DNA of 64,000 bases from Phycisphaerales bacterium (GTDB taxonomy: Bacteria; Planctomycetota; Phycisphaerae; Phycisphaerales; SM1A02). Below are positions 54,946 to 63,225 of this stretch, piece by piece. Both the position numbers and the translations under genes were made by a program. The notes below the pieces were generated by a model that saw only the letters and a list, made by a program, of their open reading frames with translations, ran no database searches and had not been told where the DNA came from. Position 1 is the stretch's first letter. The number at the start of each line of letters is the position of its first letter. The stretch spans positions 1 to 64,000 of the forward strand of contig JABAAL010000041.1 of assembly GCA_014238785.1 (NCBI GenBank). The letters are read 5' to 3'.

Positions 54946-55331
54946 GGTGTACCTCCAATACCTATCACACTTGCCATCGCCATTCCTCCAGCGTGCGACA
55001 GGCTTAAACGCCAATCGCAAATTCCTTGCTTGGCTGCTATTTCTGCAGCGCGGCCTTTCAATATAACCATGGGAGGACCATCCTCTCTTGATACGCTGAT
55101 GTCAATCCAATTGATTCCACCAGCAAGTCCTGTTCCGAGCGCTTTAAGGACTGCTTCCTTTGCAGCATACCTTGCAGCAAAACGTTGTGCACGCATTTCT
55201 TCTGAAGAAACATTTGCAGAATCTTGCTCAACTTGTGTAAAACAACGATCTATAAAGGTTTGACCATGCTTCTCAAGCATCGTCGCGATACGTTCTACAT
55301 CTACAATATCTATGCCATGCGCAAGTATCAT
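54942..55331 (-). CDS. acpS: Holo-[acyl-carrier-protein] synthase
   Basis: 129 residues. Transfers 4'-phosphopantetheine from CoA to ACP. Motifs: HGIDIVDVERI with the Mg-binding Asp, RFAARYAAKEAVLKALGTG, and LSLSHAGGMAMASVI. Start overlaps moaB by 4 bases; stop overlaps the SPOR-like gene by 4 bases. CoA-pathway genes coaB and coaX lie elsewhere in the window. Confidence 0.95.
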   Translation of the reverse strand: MILAHGIDIVDVERIATMLEKHGQTFIDRCFTQVEQDSANVSSEEMRAQRFAARYAAKEAVLKALGTGLAGGINWIDISVSREDGPPMVILKGRAAEIAAKQGICDWRLSLSHAGGMAMASVIGIGGTP

Positions 55332-55843
55332 GACTTTACCTCCAAGGCACAGACATCAAGCAAATGGCCTAGTTGCAGAACGATTAATTTTTGCATTGCA
55401 AGCGTCACCGCCTTGGGTGAACCTGGGAGCAAAAAGATTGGTGTTCGTAAATCATCTGCGTCAATCCAGCCCGCTTCTGCTCGGCTCAACATTGCCGCAG
55501 CACCTATTTCTTCATAACTTAATTGACGAAAAAGTTCACCGAATCCCGGCATGGATGCTGCCATCAATGGAAGCACCGCTTCTGGTGTCACGTCTCTTCT
55601 TGATGGGCCAGTGCCGCCTGTGACAACGATAGCATCTACCGAGTCGTCGGCTGCCCACCTCGAAACCATCGCAGCAATCGCAGCATGTTCGTCTTGCACA
55701 AGTTCACGCGCGACAATGGAATGCCCCGCTTTCTCTAACTCGTCGACGGCAATCTTGCCGCTACGGTCATCTTCAAGTGAACGCGAATCACTCACGGTCA
55801 GCACCGCAACGACTGCCCTTCGTGTTGAAGTGTCATGCTTCAT
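55328..55843 (-). CDS. moaB: Molybdopterin adenylyltransferase MoaB/MogA type
   Basis: 171 residues. Molybdenum cofactor protein with VAVLTVSDSRS at the N-terminus and the MPT-binding loop IVVTGGTGPSRRDVTPEAV (about 76-95), then GFGELFR and FLLPGSPKAV. It adenylates molybdopterin before metal insertion. It is divergent from moaE with 38 bases between starts, so the two cofactor genes share a promoter region. Confidence 0.92.
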   Translation of the reverse strand: MKHDTSTRRAVVAVLTVSDSRSLEDDRSGKIAVDELEKAGHSIVARELVQDEHAAIAAMVSRWAADDSVDAIVVTGGTGPSRRDVTPEAVLPLMAASMPGFGELFRQLSYEEIGAAAMLSRAEAGWIDADDLRTPIFLLPGSPKAVTLAMQKLIVLQLGHLLDVCALEVKS

Positions 55844-55881
55844 CCACGCAGCATACCCTATAGACGCTCTACAGTGATATT

Positions 55882-56337
55882 ATGGTAAAGGTAATGAGTG
55901 AGAGCCAAATCCATATTGAGTTTACGAACCTTCCCGTCGATGTAACCACCGCGAGTACCCTTCCTGCGATTGGGTGCGGCGGCGAGTGCATCTTCGTTGG
56001 CAGGACTCGGCCAGAGCACAATGTAACACACGGCGAACTCATCGCCCTCCAGTACGATTGTTACCAAGAAATGGCCGAAAAAGAACTGCGAACACTCGCA
56101 CAAGAAGTTATTAACAGGTATGAAGTTCGTCATGTTCGTGTGACACATAGTGTGGGCAAAGTTGCTCCCAACGAAGCAAGCATCGTCATCGCCATTGCAA
56201 GCGATCGCCGAGATGATGCGTTTACTGCGTGTCGATTTATGATTGACTTACTCAAGCAACGCGTTCCCATTTGGAAACAAGAACTGTGGGCAGATGGCAC
56301 CACTTGGAAAGATGGCGTGCCGCTTCAATTGCAATGA
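55882..56337 (+). CDS. moaE: Molybdopterin synthase catalytic subunit MoaE
   Basis: 151 residues; an ATG 4 codons in (55894) is an alternative start. It inserts sulfur into precursor Z with MoaD. Motifs: GECIFVGRTRPEH (normally FxGxVR), LQYDCYQEMAEKEL, VRVTHSVGKVAPNEASIVI and the active-site Lys in VPIWKQELWADG. MoaD is not adjacent. The stop overlaps the following small gene by 4 bases. Confidence 0.93.
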   Translation: MVKVMSESQIHIEFTNLPVDVTTASTLPAIGCGGECIFVGRTRPEHNVTHGELIALQYDCYQEMAEKELRTLAQEVINRYEVRHVRVTHSVGKVAPNEASIVIAIASDRRDDAFTACRFMIDLLKQRVPIWKQELWADGTTWKDGVPLQLQ

Positions 56338-56606
56338 TAAAAAACATCTTCATCGTTCTTGCAATATTAGGGGTTGGATGTTTTTTATATGATTATTACT
56401 GGCTCAACGCTCAAGTACATTCGCTCATGGCTCAAAACTATTTTCTGATTGAACTAGAACTCTTTGAAGAAGCAATGCAATACCGGCATGAAGCAGAAGA
56501 ACTTGGTAAATGGATAACACCCGTTGCGGTGCTTGCCTTTTTTCTTATCGCTCCATTAACTTGTTACCTTATTGTAAAAAGAAAACAAAAACATGCCCAA
56601 GAGTGA
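56334..56606 (+). CDS. Small two-helix membrane protein, unknown
   Basis: 90 residues from MIKNIFIVLAILGVG. Two hydrophobic helices (about 5-20 and 62-80) flank a charged helical stretch with LELFEEAMQYRHEAEEL; the C-terminus is Lys-rich. No family recognised. It overlaps moaE by 4 bases and nth by 14 bases, so it is made within the moaE-nth transcript. Confidence 0.65.
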   Translation: MIKNIFIVLAILGVGCFLYDYYWLNAQVHSLMAQNYFLIELELFEEAMQYRHEAEELGKWITPVAVLAFFLIAPLTCYLIVKRKQKHAQE

Positions 56607-57231
56607 GCGAGCAGAATCAATTTTTAAAGCGTTAAAGAAGCGATATCCAGACGCACACTGCGCACTGGAATACAACTCTCCCTTAGAACTGTTGTTCGCT
56701 ACAATTCTTTCGGCACAATCCACAGACGTTGGTGTCAACAAGGCAACTCCCGCTTTGTTTAAAGCGTTTCCATTAGTACAGGACTACGCAAATGCATCAC
56801 CGGAAGAAATAGAACCCTACATCTCCTCCATTGGATTGTTCCGCAGTAAAGCAAAATCGATCTACACTTCTGCACATTTGATCCTAGATGACTTTGGCGG
56901 CAAAGTGCCAGACAACATGAAAGACCTCATCAAACTTCGAGGCGTTGCACGAAAAACTGCAAATGTTGTCCTTGGCAACGCCTTCAACAAGAACGAAGGC
57001 ATCGTCGTAGACACGCACGTTGGACGGCTTGCGCAACGGTTTGGCTTAACGAAAGAAACAACGCCGGAAAAAATTGAAATAGATTTAATGGCCCTCTTTC
57101 CGCAAAAAAATTGGACGATACTTAGCCACTTGCTCGTGTGGCACGGGAGACAAGTCTGCAAAAAACGTGGCGGTACGTGCGCTGAAGATTCCATTTGCAA
57201 ACGCTACTGCATGAATGCAAAGCAAACCTAA
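56593..57231 (+). CDS. nth: Endonuclease III (Nth) with altered Fe-S cysteine spacing
   Basis: 212 residues. HhH-GPD glycosylase for oxidised pyrimidines: TILSAQSTDVGVNKATP, the HhH motif LRGVARKTANVVLG with catalytic Lys, and VDTHVGRLAQRFGL with the Asp. The C-terminal cluster motif is normally C-x6-C-x2-C-x5-C; here it reads C-x6-C-x5-C-x3-C (VCKKRGGTCAEDSICKRYC). The cluster could still form or be distorted. Start overlaps the small membrane protein by 14 bases. Confidence 0.92.
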   Translation: MPKSERAESIFKALKKRYPDAHCALEYNSPLELLFATILSAQSTDVGVNKATPALFKAFPLVQDYANASPEEIEPYISSIGLFRSKAKSIYTSAHLILDDFGGKVPDNMKDLIKLRGVARKTANVVLGNAFNKNEGIVVDTHVGRLAQRFGLTKETTPEKIEIDLMALFPQKNWTILSHLLVWHGRQVCKKRGGTCAEDSICKRYCMNAKQT

Positions 57232-57298
57232 GCCCCTACCACAATAATAGTTGATAAAACTACACACAAACTACACGCATCCGTGTCATGATACGCAA

Positions 57299-57622
57299 AT
57301 GAGTACACCAACCAATGATCGGCTAAGTCAACTACGAAATCTACTTGAAAACGATCCACATGATGCCTTCTGCATGTACGGCATAGCGATGGAGCATGCA
57401 AAAAGTGACGCACACCAAGAAGCAATTGCTTGGTTTGATAAGACTATGGAAACTGATCCCGCGTATTGCTACGCTTGGTTCCATAAGGCTAGAAGCCAGG
57501 AGTCTATGGGCGACCAAGCGGGAGCTATTGCAACGCTTCAAGATGGCATCGAACAAGCGAAATCCCATGGCGACCAACACGCAGAAGATGAGATGGGCGG
57601 ATTTTTGCAAAGTATTCTATGA
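57299..57622 (+). CDS. Small TPR-like protein
   Basis: 107 residues from MSTPTNDRLSQLRNLLEN. Two to three helix-turn-helix TPR-type units: DAFCMYGIAMEHAKSDAHQE, AIAWFDKTMETDPAYCYAWF and HKARSQESMGDQAGAIATL. Such proteins mediate protein contacts. It overlaps recX by 4 bases. The role is unknown. Confidence 0.78.
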   Translation: MSTPTNDRLSQLRNLLENDPHDAFCMYGIAMEHAKSDAHQEAIAWFDKTMETDPAYCYAWFHKARSQESMGDQAGAIATLQDGIEQAKSHGDQHAEDEMGGFLQSIL

Positions 57623-58257
57623 CGCACCTGATAACCGCAATTGAACCATCAGAAGAGGACCCAAACTTCCGCGACATCTATGTCCAAGGAAAGTTTGCGA
57701 TGACACTTTCCATTTCTGCCGTTGAGGAATTAAAGCTCACCATCGAACAGCCGTGGGACGACGAAACATCGAACGCTATCGAAACATGCACCGCGATCGA
57801 AGATGCAAGACACATAGCTATTGATCTAATTTCTAGGAGGACATGGGGATGCAATGAGCTTATAAGAAGGCTTGTAAAGAGAGGGAGTGCCAAAACAATA
57901 GCTGAGCAAACAGTAGAACAACTCTGCGACGACGGATGGCTTGACGACCATGCTTTTGCCTGTGCGCTGATTCGTCAGTGGCTTAGGAAAGAACCGGCAG
58001 GGCGACGATGGCTTCAACACAAGTTATATGAAAAAGAAATTCCCCAAGATATTGCCAATCCTGCAATTGATGAAGAACTCGCTGGAATTTCAGAGCAAGA
58101 TTCCGCCAATGAGTTTGCAGCAAAACGAATTGCAAAAACTTCTGGTGACGATGAAACAGTTCAGCGAAAAGTTATGGCAGCGCTCAGTCGCAAAGGATTT
58201 TCCCTTGACGTTGCCTTGCGAGCATATAGAGGAGCTCAAGAAGCCGACAACTCGTAG
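57619..58257 (+). CDS. recX: Regulatory protein RecX
   Basis: 212 residues, three-helix repeats typical of RecX: ARHIAIDLISRRTWGCNELI and RRLVKRGSAKTIAEQTVEQL followed by DDGWLDDHAFACALIR, then KVMAALSRKGFSLDVALRAY. An N-terminal extension of about 55 residues precedes the core. It modulates RecA filaments. recA is not adjacent; it is coupled to the TPR gene. Confidence 0.88.
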   Translation: MTHLITAIEPSEEDPNFRDIYVQGKFAMTLSISAVEELKLTIEQPWDDETSNAIETCTAIEDARHIAIDLISRRTWGCNELIRRLVKRGSAKTIAEQTVEQLCDDGWLDDHAFACALIRQWLRKEPAGRRWLQHKLYEKEIPQDIANPAIDEELAGISEQDSANEFAAKRIAKTSGDDETVQRKVMAALSRKGFSLDVALRAYRGAQEADNS

Positions 58258-58275
58258 CATCCACGAAGGAAATTT

Positions 58276-58305
58276 GGGACCGTCCCCCTTTCCTTGGGGG
58301 CAGAC
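58276..58305 (+). repeat. Short GC-rich palindromic element
   Basis: In the 197-base gap between recX and the rhodanese gene, GGGACCGTCCC (58276-58286) is a perfect palindrome and runs straight into CCCCC-x7-GGGGG (58284-58300) followed by CAGAC. It resembles REP-type palindromes. No run of Ts follows, so it is not a normal terminator. The rest of the gap shows nothing recognisable. Confidence 0.4.
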
Positions 58306-58454
58306 ATCTTCGGACGAAAATACAGCGCATGTGCAATAACCTAATCCCTCTTCTTCACTACTCGCCTTAGTATCTCCGTGGCACATCCCTTCGAGTTAAT
58401 AAACTGTAACTCTCAAGTGCACCGCTTAAACAAAATGAGGTCGTTATTGCTACG

Positions 58455-58778
58455 ATGCCCATCATGTGTACTGCTGGGCACCTCCCAATCGAAATATCCT
58501 TTAAGGATCACCTTGCCAATACTAAGGCGATTGTTATTGACTGCAGAACCGCAGCAGAGTACGAGCTTGGCCATATTAAAAATGCGATTAACGTGCCACT
58601 TCAACACTTGAGTATTCGAATTGACAATTTACCTTGCACTTACGATGATGCTATTTTCGTATATTGCAGAACTGGGAACCGATCAGATACGTTCGCGACA
58701 TATATTCGCTCGATTGGTTTTACTAAGTGCCAATCCATTGCCGGTGGCTTTGAACTCTGGGGAGAGAGCGAATGCTAA
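58455..58778 (+). CDS. Rhodanese-domain sulfurtransferase
   Basis: 107 residues, a single rhodanese domain. IVIDCRTAAEYELGHIKNAI is the CH2A-like first half and the active loop VYCRTGNRSD holds the catalytic Cys with the six-residue loop of a thiosulfate-type enzyme; GGFELWGE follows. Substrate uncertain. The start may also be the ATG three codons further in. It overlaps cdsA by 7 bases. Confidence 0.87.
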   Translation: MPIMCTAGHLPIEISFKDHLANTKAIVIDCRTAAEYELGHIKNAINVPLQHLSIRIDNLPCTYDDAIFVYCRTGNRSDTFATYIRSIGFTKCQSIAGGFELWGESEC

Positions 58779-59644
58779 AACGTCGGCTCATTACTGGACC
58801 GCTCTTAAGTATCGCGCTCATTGCACTCATCTTTTTTGATGACCGAATTGGCGGTATAACTTGTGATTGCGGGACAACTTTTCAGCCCGGTCTTCTCATT
58901 GCATTACTCGCAATGCTCGCAGCCCCGCTTGCAGCGCTTGAATTCAATACGATGGCGAAAAATGCAAGAATCCGCTGCAGCGTTCCGATGCTCATCCTTT
59001 CCTTGGAAGCGTGGATTGTCGCAATTTATTGCATGCCCTCATCCCTTGCATCTACGACAGCCATCGCGCTCTTGGCAAGCATAGCAGTGGGCAGCTTCGC
59101 ACTCTCCGTTATTTGCCTTTCAAGGGGCAAGGATTTACGCGGCGTTATTGCTGGTTCGACATTTACCGTAGCAACGGCCGCATACGTTGCAATGGGGTTT
59201 GGGCTACTACTTTTGATTCGTCGCGACCACAGCGCTTGGTGGATATTTGGAATTATCGCAACTGTAAAAATGTGCGATACCGGTGCATTCTTCGTTGGAT
59301 GCAACATTGGCAAGCACAAAATGATCCCTTGGGTAAGTCCTGCTAAATCTTGGGAAGGATTAGTTGGCGGACTCATCACTGCTTCTCTTGCCGCTGTTGG
59401 ACTTGCGGCTCTCAATAATTTTTATCTTCCATCCGAACCAGAAATTACATTGGAATACGCTGCTTTTCTCGGGATTCTATTTGGAGCACTTGGACAGATA
59501 GGAGACTTACTTATCAGCGTATTCAAACGAGATAGCGGTGTAAAAGATGCATCCTCGGTCCTTCCGGGTCTTGGTGGCATACTCGATGTGCTTGATTCTC
59601 TCTTATTGGTAAGTGCCGTTGCCTATTGGCTGCTTCCAAAGTGA
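58772..59644 (+). CDS. cdsA: Phosphatidate cytidylyltransferase
   Basis: 290 residues, about eight helices. It makes CDP-diacylglycerol for phospholipids. Signatures: VSPAKSWEGLVGG and GDLLISVFKRDSGVKDASSV. The following loop, usually PGHGGIxDRxDS, is PGLGGILDVLDS, with His to Leu and Arg to Val changes. Overlaps the rhodanese start region and is followed by a zinc-ribbon protein 26 bases later. Confidence 0.9.
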   Translation: MLKRRLITGPLLSIALIALIFFDDRIGGITCDCGTTFQPGLLIALLAMLAAPLAALEFNTMAKNARIRCSVPMLILSLEAWIVAIYCMPSSLASTTAIALLASIAVGSFALSVICLSRGKDLRGVIAGSTFTVATAAYVAMGFGLLLLIRRDHSAWWIFGIIATVKMCDTGAFFVGCNIGKHKMIPWVSPAKSWEGLVGGLITASLAAVGLAALNNFYLPSEPEITLEYAAFLGILFGALGQIGDLLISVFKRDSGVKDASSVLPGLGGILDVLDSLLLVSAVAYWLLPK

Positions 59645-59670
59645 GCCATACTCTGATAGAATTAGACGCT

Positions 59671-60429
59671 ATGCCTTTGATTGACAACTTGCTGACTCTT
59701 TACAACGTTGATCGACAAGTTCGCAGTTTGCGAAGCCGAGTCGAATCAGCACAAATTTACCTCAATGTCCAGAACAGACAAATGGAGTCGATCGGAGTCG
59801 AGCAAACCGAAAATGATTTGCAGCGTAAACAGCGCATAGCAAATATTGCAAATGTCGAAACTGAGATTGGCTCAATTGACTTGCGAATTGAACACCTCCG
59901 CGAGGAACTCAACAAAGCGGTTAATGACAAACAATACTCTGCTTTGCTTGCTGAGATGAACACAATAAAAGAACATCGAAAAGCTTTTGAAGACGCAGAG
60001 CTTATTGAGATGTCTGCTGTGGAAGAGCTTAATCAATCTGCAACGAATATTTCAGAACGTCAAGAAGAACGCCAAAAGGTAATGAAAGTAGCTACAAAAG
60101 AACTTAGTGTTCGCAAATCAGAAATCGCAGAACAACTCGCAGAACTTGAGACTGAACGAGCCACTGCAGCCACAGTTATTCCTGACTCGGTACTCGATGA
60201 ATTCGATTCGCTTGCTGATGATTACGAAGGCGAAGCAATGTCAGCCATTGAAATCATTGATCTCAAAAGGCGAGAGTATTCATGCACTTCATGCAGTTTA
60301 CGACTTCCGCTTGATTCCATTACTTCCATGCTTGGAAACAAAGAGGAAATCGTCAAGTGCGTTTCGTGCGATCGAATCCTCTATCTCGAAGTCGAATCTC
60401 GAGAAGCAATCGCCCCCACCGAACAATAA
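59671..60429 (+). CDS. Coiled-coil C4-type zinc ribbon protein
   Basis: 252 residues from MPLIDNLLTLYNVDRQVR. A long coiled coil occupies about residues 10-190. Near the C-terminus two CxxC pairs, YSCTSCSLRLP and KCVSCDRILY, form a C4 zinc ribbon (zf-RING_7/DUF164 family). Homologues are common beside cell-division or YbgI genes; function is unknown. Ends before a bidirectional terminator. Confidence 0.87.
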   Translation: MPLIDNLLTLYNVDRQVRSLRSRVESAQIYLNVQNRQMESIGVEQTENDLQRKQRIANIANVETEIGSIDLRIEHLREELNKAVNDKQYSALLAEMNTIKEHRKAFEDAELIEMSAVEELNQSATNISERQEERQKVMKVATKELSVRKSEIAEQLAELETERATAATVIPDSVLDEFDSLADDYEGEAMSAIEIIDLKRREYSCTSCSLRLPLDSITSMLGNKEEIVKCVSCDRILYLEVESREAIAPTEQ

Positions 60430-60467
60430 AATAGCCTGCGGCTTATTAATTTGCCTCAATAATAACT

Positions 60468-60498
60468 AAAAAAGCCCCAGTTTGACCGGGGCTTTTTT
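60468..60498. terminator. Bidirectional terminator
   Basis: AAAAAAGCCCC/GGGGCTTTTTT with a 9-base loop (60468-60498). The A-run and T-run make it work on both strands, serving the zinc ribbon gene and the converging surface-protein gene. Confidence 0.9.
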
Positions 60499-60514
60499 AA
60501 GAACATTTGATTAA

Positions 60515-61147
60515 CTATCGTCTTCGTCTTCGTGCCAACCCTGCTATCCCCACGAGCGCCAGTGCGCCTGGGACTGGAACTGCGCCTGCGAATATATCAA
60601 CGGTTACAGCATCTAAGACATTATGCGGTGCGGTGCCATTCACAAAGAATGCCCATTCTGTAACAACTCCTGCATAGTTGGAGAGATCCCAAGAATACGA
60701 GGTAGTAACATTCGCACCAAAGTTTGGAACTTCTTCGTAATAATTCGTTGCAAACGTGTCGTACGAGAACATCTGGCCAGTCGTGCCATCGCTGACCCAG
60801 AGAGTAACTCCAGCATAGTCCATTTCGGTTCCCATCGATGCCAGATTCAAGACTGCTTGCTCAAGTGGGCCATTCCCGTACACATGTATTTCTAAACCAG
60901 TTGCTTGGTTGTAAATATTGCCTGAACCGGTAACCATCGCGCCGTCGGCAAAATTAAACAACATCCCACCAGTGTCACCGCTGTCATTGAAGTTCGGAGC
61001 GTTATATGCTGAACTAAAAGAATCCCAACCATAATACGTCGTACCGGCATCACCACGCCAATTTGGAATTTCTGGGTTGATTAAATCTGCAGAAACCTGC
61101 GTTGCTACTACTGCGGCGACTGAACATGTTATTACTTTACAAAACAT
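60515..61147 (-). CDS. Secreted protein with PEP-CTERM-type sorting signal
   Basis: 210 residues. Signal peptide about 1-20. The body is beta-rich and aromatic, with ATGLEIHVYGNGPLEQAV and GVTLWVSDG, but no known domain. The C-terminus VPVPGALALVGIAGLARRRR is an exosortase-type signal: VPxPG, hydrophobic helix, and Arg cluster. Exosortase would anchor or release it at the surface. No exosortase gene is in the window. It lies 21 bases downstream of the dockerin protein gene on the same strand. Confidence 0.85.
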   Translation of the reverse strand: MFCKVITCSVAAVVATQVSADLINPEIPNWRGDAGTTYYGWDSFSSAYNAPNFNDSGDTGGMLFNFADGAMVTGSGNIYNQATGLEIHVYGNGPLEQAVLNLASMGTEMDYAGVTLWVSDGTTGQMFSYDTFATNYYEEVPNFGANVTTSYSWDLSNYAGVVTEWAFFVNGTAPHNVLDAVTVDIFAGAVPVPGALALVGIAGLARRRRR

Positions 61148-61168
61148 CTTTCTAATTCCTTTTTAAAC

Positions 61169-62206
61169 TTATAGATCCCACGCCGCAATAACTGAAAGCA
61201 AATCTGAGACGTTCACTTCACCATCTGCGTTTAGATCACTTGAACAACAACTACAAAAACCCCAATCGCTTAGGGCAATCAAAATATCACTTACGCCAAC
61301 AGAGCCGTCGCCATCGAGGTCTTCGGGTACAGTCGAAGCTTCTTCTGCAATAACTGTAAAATGTAACTGTGCCGCATCTGCAATTCCAAAATACACTGCC
61401 AAACTTTCCTTCATGTGAAAGTTAGGCTGTATTAAACCGATGGTCTTTCTCAAACCGGGCTGCTGCGCTGGGTGTAACGACGAAACGATAAAACTCAACA
61501 AGCCTTCACTGAATGAATTCCGCAAATAGCACTGAATCTCTGGATCTGCTACATTTATTTCAAAAGAAAGAACCGTTTCGGTTTCCATAATGGCACCTGG
61601 TGTTAGTTTTGCATTTGCTCCAATAGCAAACGGTTCGGACTGAAATGCATCGAGTACATTATTTGAGACATCAATTTGGTATCCATCTATACAAGAAATT
61701 GGATATGCATTTCGTTCTCGCCTTGAAGCACCGAATGGAAATGGTCCTGTTTCACCAAACGTCCAACCATTAAATCCTCCTCGGAACGCTGCACCGAATA
61801 ATTCCATCGGTCTCCCTGCATCCGTGTCTTGGACACCGGTGTCGGCAAGGTGGCTCTCCCATGCATCTGCAGTAGGATCGTACACATTCCCTTCATTGCT
61901 TATAGAAATATGCAACGTTGCTTCCACAATGTCATAGTTTGAAGCGCCAAGCCCTACAGGTATTTCCTCTGGTGTTATAAATCCAAGAAGAATTTGCCCA
62001 TCTCTATCATCGAATATTTCGTACCCGCCCCCAATAGATGAAAAAGTAGCTGAAACTTCACGGTCACCAACCGAACCATTAAATGGGTACATCCAGCGAT
62101 CAAAATCTGGCGCCTCAAGCGTCGTGGTAAACGAATCTGCGAAACACAGTTGCGTTAAAAACAGCATCATATAGTGTGTGAAAGTTCTTACATTTACTAA
62201 ATTCAT
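61169..62206 (-). CDS. Secreted protein with C-terminal dockerin-type repeat
   Basis: 345 residues. Signal peptide about 1-23 (the Ala-Asp region). Central 250 residues are beta-rich and unassigned. The last 50 residues are two calcium-binding loops of dockerin type: DLDGDGSVGVSDILIALSDW and DLNADGEVNVSDLLSVIAAW, linked by a Cys-rich FCSCCSS. Phycisphaerae use this module widely on exported proteins, likely as an anchoring or sorting device. Cohesin partners are not here. It forms an operon with the PEP-CTERM protein. Confidence 0.83.
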   Translation of the reverse strand: MNLVNVRTFTHYMMLFLTQLCFADSFTTTLEAPDFDRWMYPFNGSVGDREVSATFSSIGGGYEIFDDRDGQILLGFITPEEIPVGLGASNYDIVEATLHISISNEGNVYDPTADAWESHLADTGVQDTDAGRPMELFGAAFRGGFNGWTFGETGPFPFGASRRERNAYPISCIDGYQIDVSNNVLDAFQSEPFAIGANAKLTPGAIMETETVLSFEINVADPEIQCYLRNSFSEGLLSFIVSSLHPAQQPGLRKTIGLIQPNFHMKESLAVYFGIADAAQLHFTVIAEEASTVPEDLDGDGSVGVSDILIALSDWGFCSCCSSDLNADGEVNVSDLLSVIAAWDL

Positions 62207-62253
62207 GCCGAAGGATTATATATTAAATGAGACGACCTCGTAATTAGGGACTT

Positions 62254-62262
62254 TGTTATAAT
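62254..62262 (+). promoter_or_regulatory. Extended -10 promoter of the prepilin gene
   Basis: TGTTATAAT: TG one base ahead of a perfect TATAAT (62257-62262). A -35 match is poor, as common for extended -10 promoters. The gene starts at 62331, so the leader is about 60 bases. Confidence 0.5.
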
Positions 62263-62330
62263 CAAACAAATAGAATTTTTCTGAGCTCATTCCCTTTCTT
62301 TGCTCATTCAGACAAAAGACTTTTTAATCG

Positions 62331-63188
62331 ATGGCTATTGACAAAATACACAAATCAAAACATGGATTCACACTGATTGAACTCTTGATTGTGATTGCAA
62401 TTATTGCCCTTTTGGTTGGGCTAACAACCGTTGTGGCAGCAAAGGTGGCAACCTCCGCTAAAAGCACAAAAGAAGCGAGCGCATTGCGATCGGTGCTCCA
62501 AGCGTACACACTTGCTACGACTGATCATAGGGGTGCGTTTATTGCTGGGTACTCCAACAATCAAACGGAAACATTTACGGGACCAGATGGCGAAGTAATT
62601 CCATGGCCAGCAAGCGGCCGCTATGTTTGGAGGATACTCCCCTACTTAAATAACGCCGCAGCCTCCCTCTACGTCAACGAACAATCGGCATGGCTAAACC
62701 AATACGCTGGAACAGAGAATTATAATTATATTGCAAGCCTCTTTCCCTCCTTTGGATTAAACAGCGAATGGATGGGTGGCGATGCTCGAACCACAGCGAT
62801 GCCAGCGCTAGAAAGCAAACGGTTATATGGTAAATTTCTCTCTGATGTCCCTCACCCATCAAGGCAATTAGTATTTGCTTCCGCCAAAGCACCAGATGGT
62901 TCTGATGAAGTCTCACTCATAAAGGAAGGGTATTTTGAAATTAAAAGCCCTTACTTTCCAAGTGCAGGGAATGCTTGGAGATGGCACACCATTGACGGTA
63001 CGCCATCAACTATCCCAACCGAAAACTCTGGCGATCATGGGAACCTCTCTACACGGCACAGCGGTGAAGTACTCGCAGGTCAACTTGATGGCTCTACAGA
63101 ATTTCTTAGCCTCAATGAACTCGCAGATATGCGTCGCTGGGCGCCAAGCGCAAATAGTCATGACTGGACTCCATCCATAGCACCATAA
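62331..63188 (+). CDS. Prepilin-type protein with H-X9-DG-like C-terminus
   Basis: 285 residues. Class III prepilin leader with HGFTLIELLIVIAIIALL near residues 11-28, Gly at the cut and Glu at +5. The globular body resembles planctomycete DUF1559/prepilin paralogues, ending with RHSGEVLAGQLDGSTEFL, which matches the H-X9-DG sorting motif often found on these proteins (His then Asp-Gly about 10 residues later). It belongs to the large planctomycete family with unclear function. It is alone, divergent from the dockerin gene. Confidence 0.88.
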   Translation: MAIDKIHKSKHGFTLIELLIVIAIIALLVGLTTVVAAKVATSAKSTKEASALRSVLQAYTLATTDHRGAFIAGYSNNQTETFTGPDGEVIPWPASGRYVWRILPYLNNAAASLYVNEQSAWLNQYAGTENYNYIASLFPSFGLNSEWMGGDARTTAMPALESKRLYGKFLSDVPHPSRQLVFASAKAPDGSDEVSLIKEGYFEIKSPYFPSAGNAWRWHTIDGTPSTIPTENSGDHGNLSTRHSGEVLAGQLDGSTEFLSLNELADMRRWAPSANSHDWTPSIAP

Positions 63189-63225
63189 TTCAAGATTTGT
63201 TTTTGTTGACTACAATGAACACATA

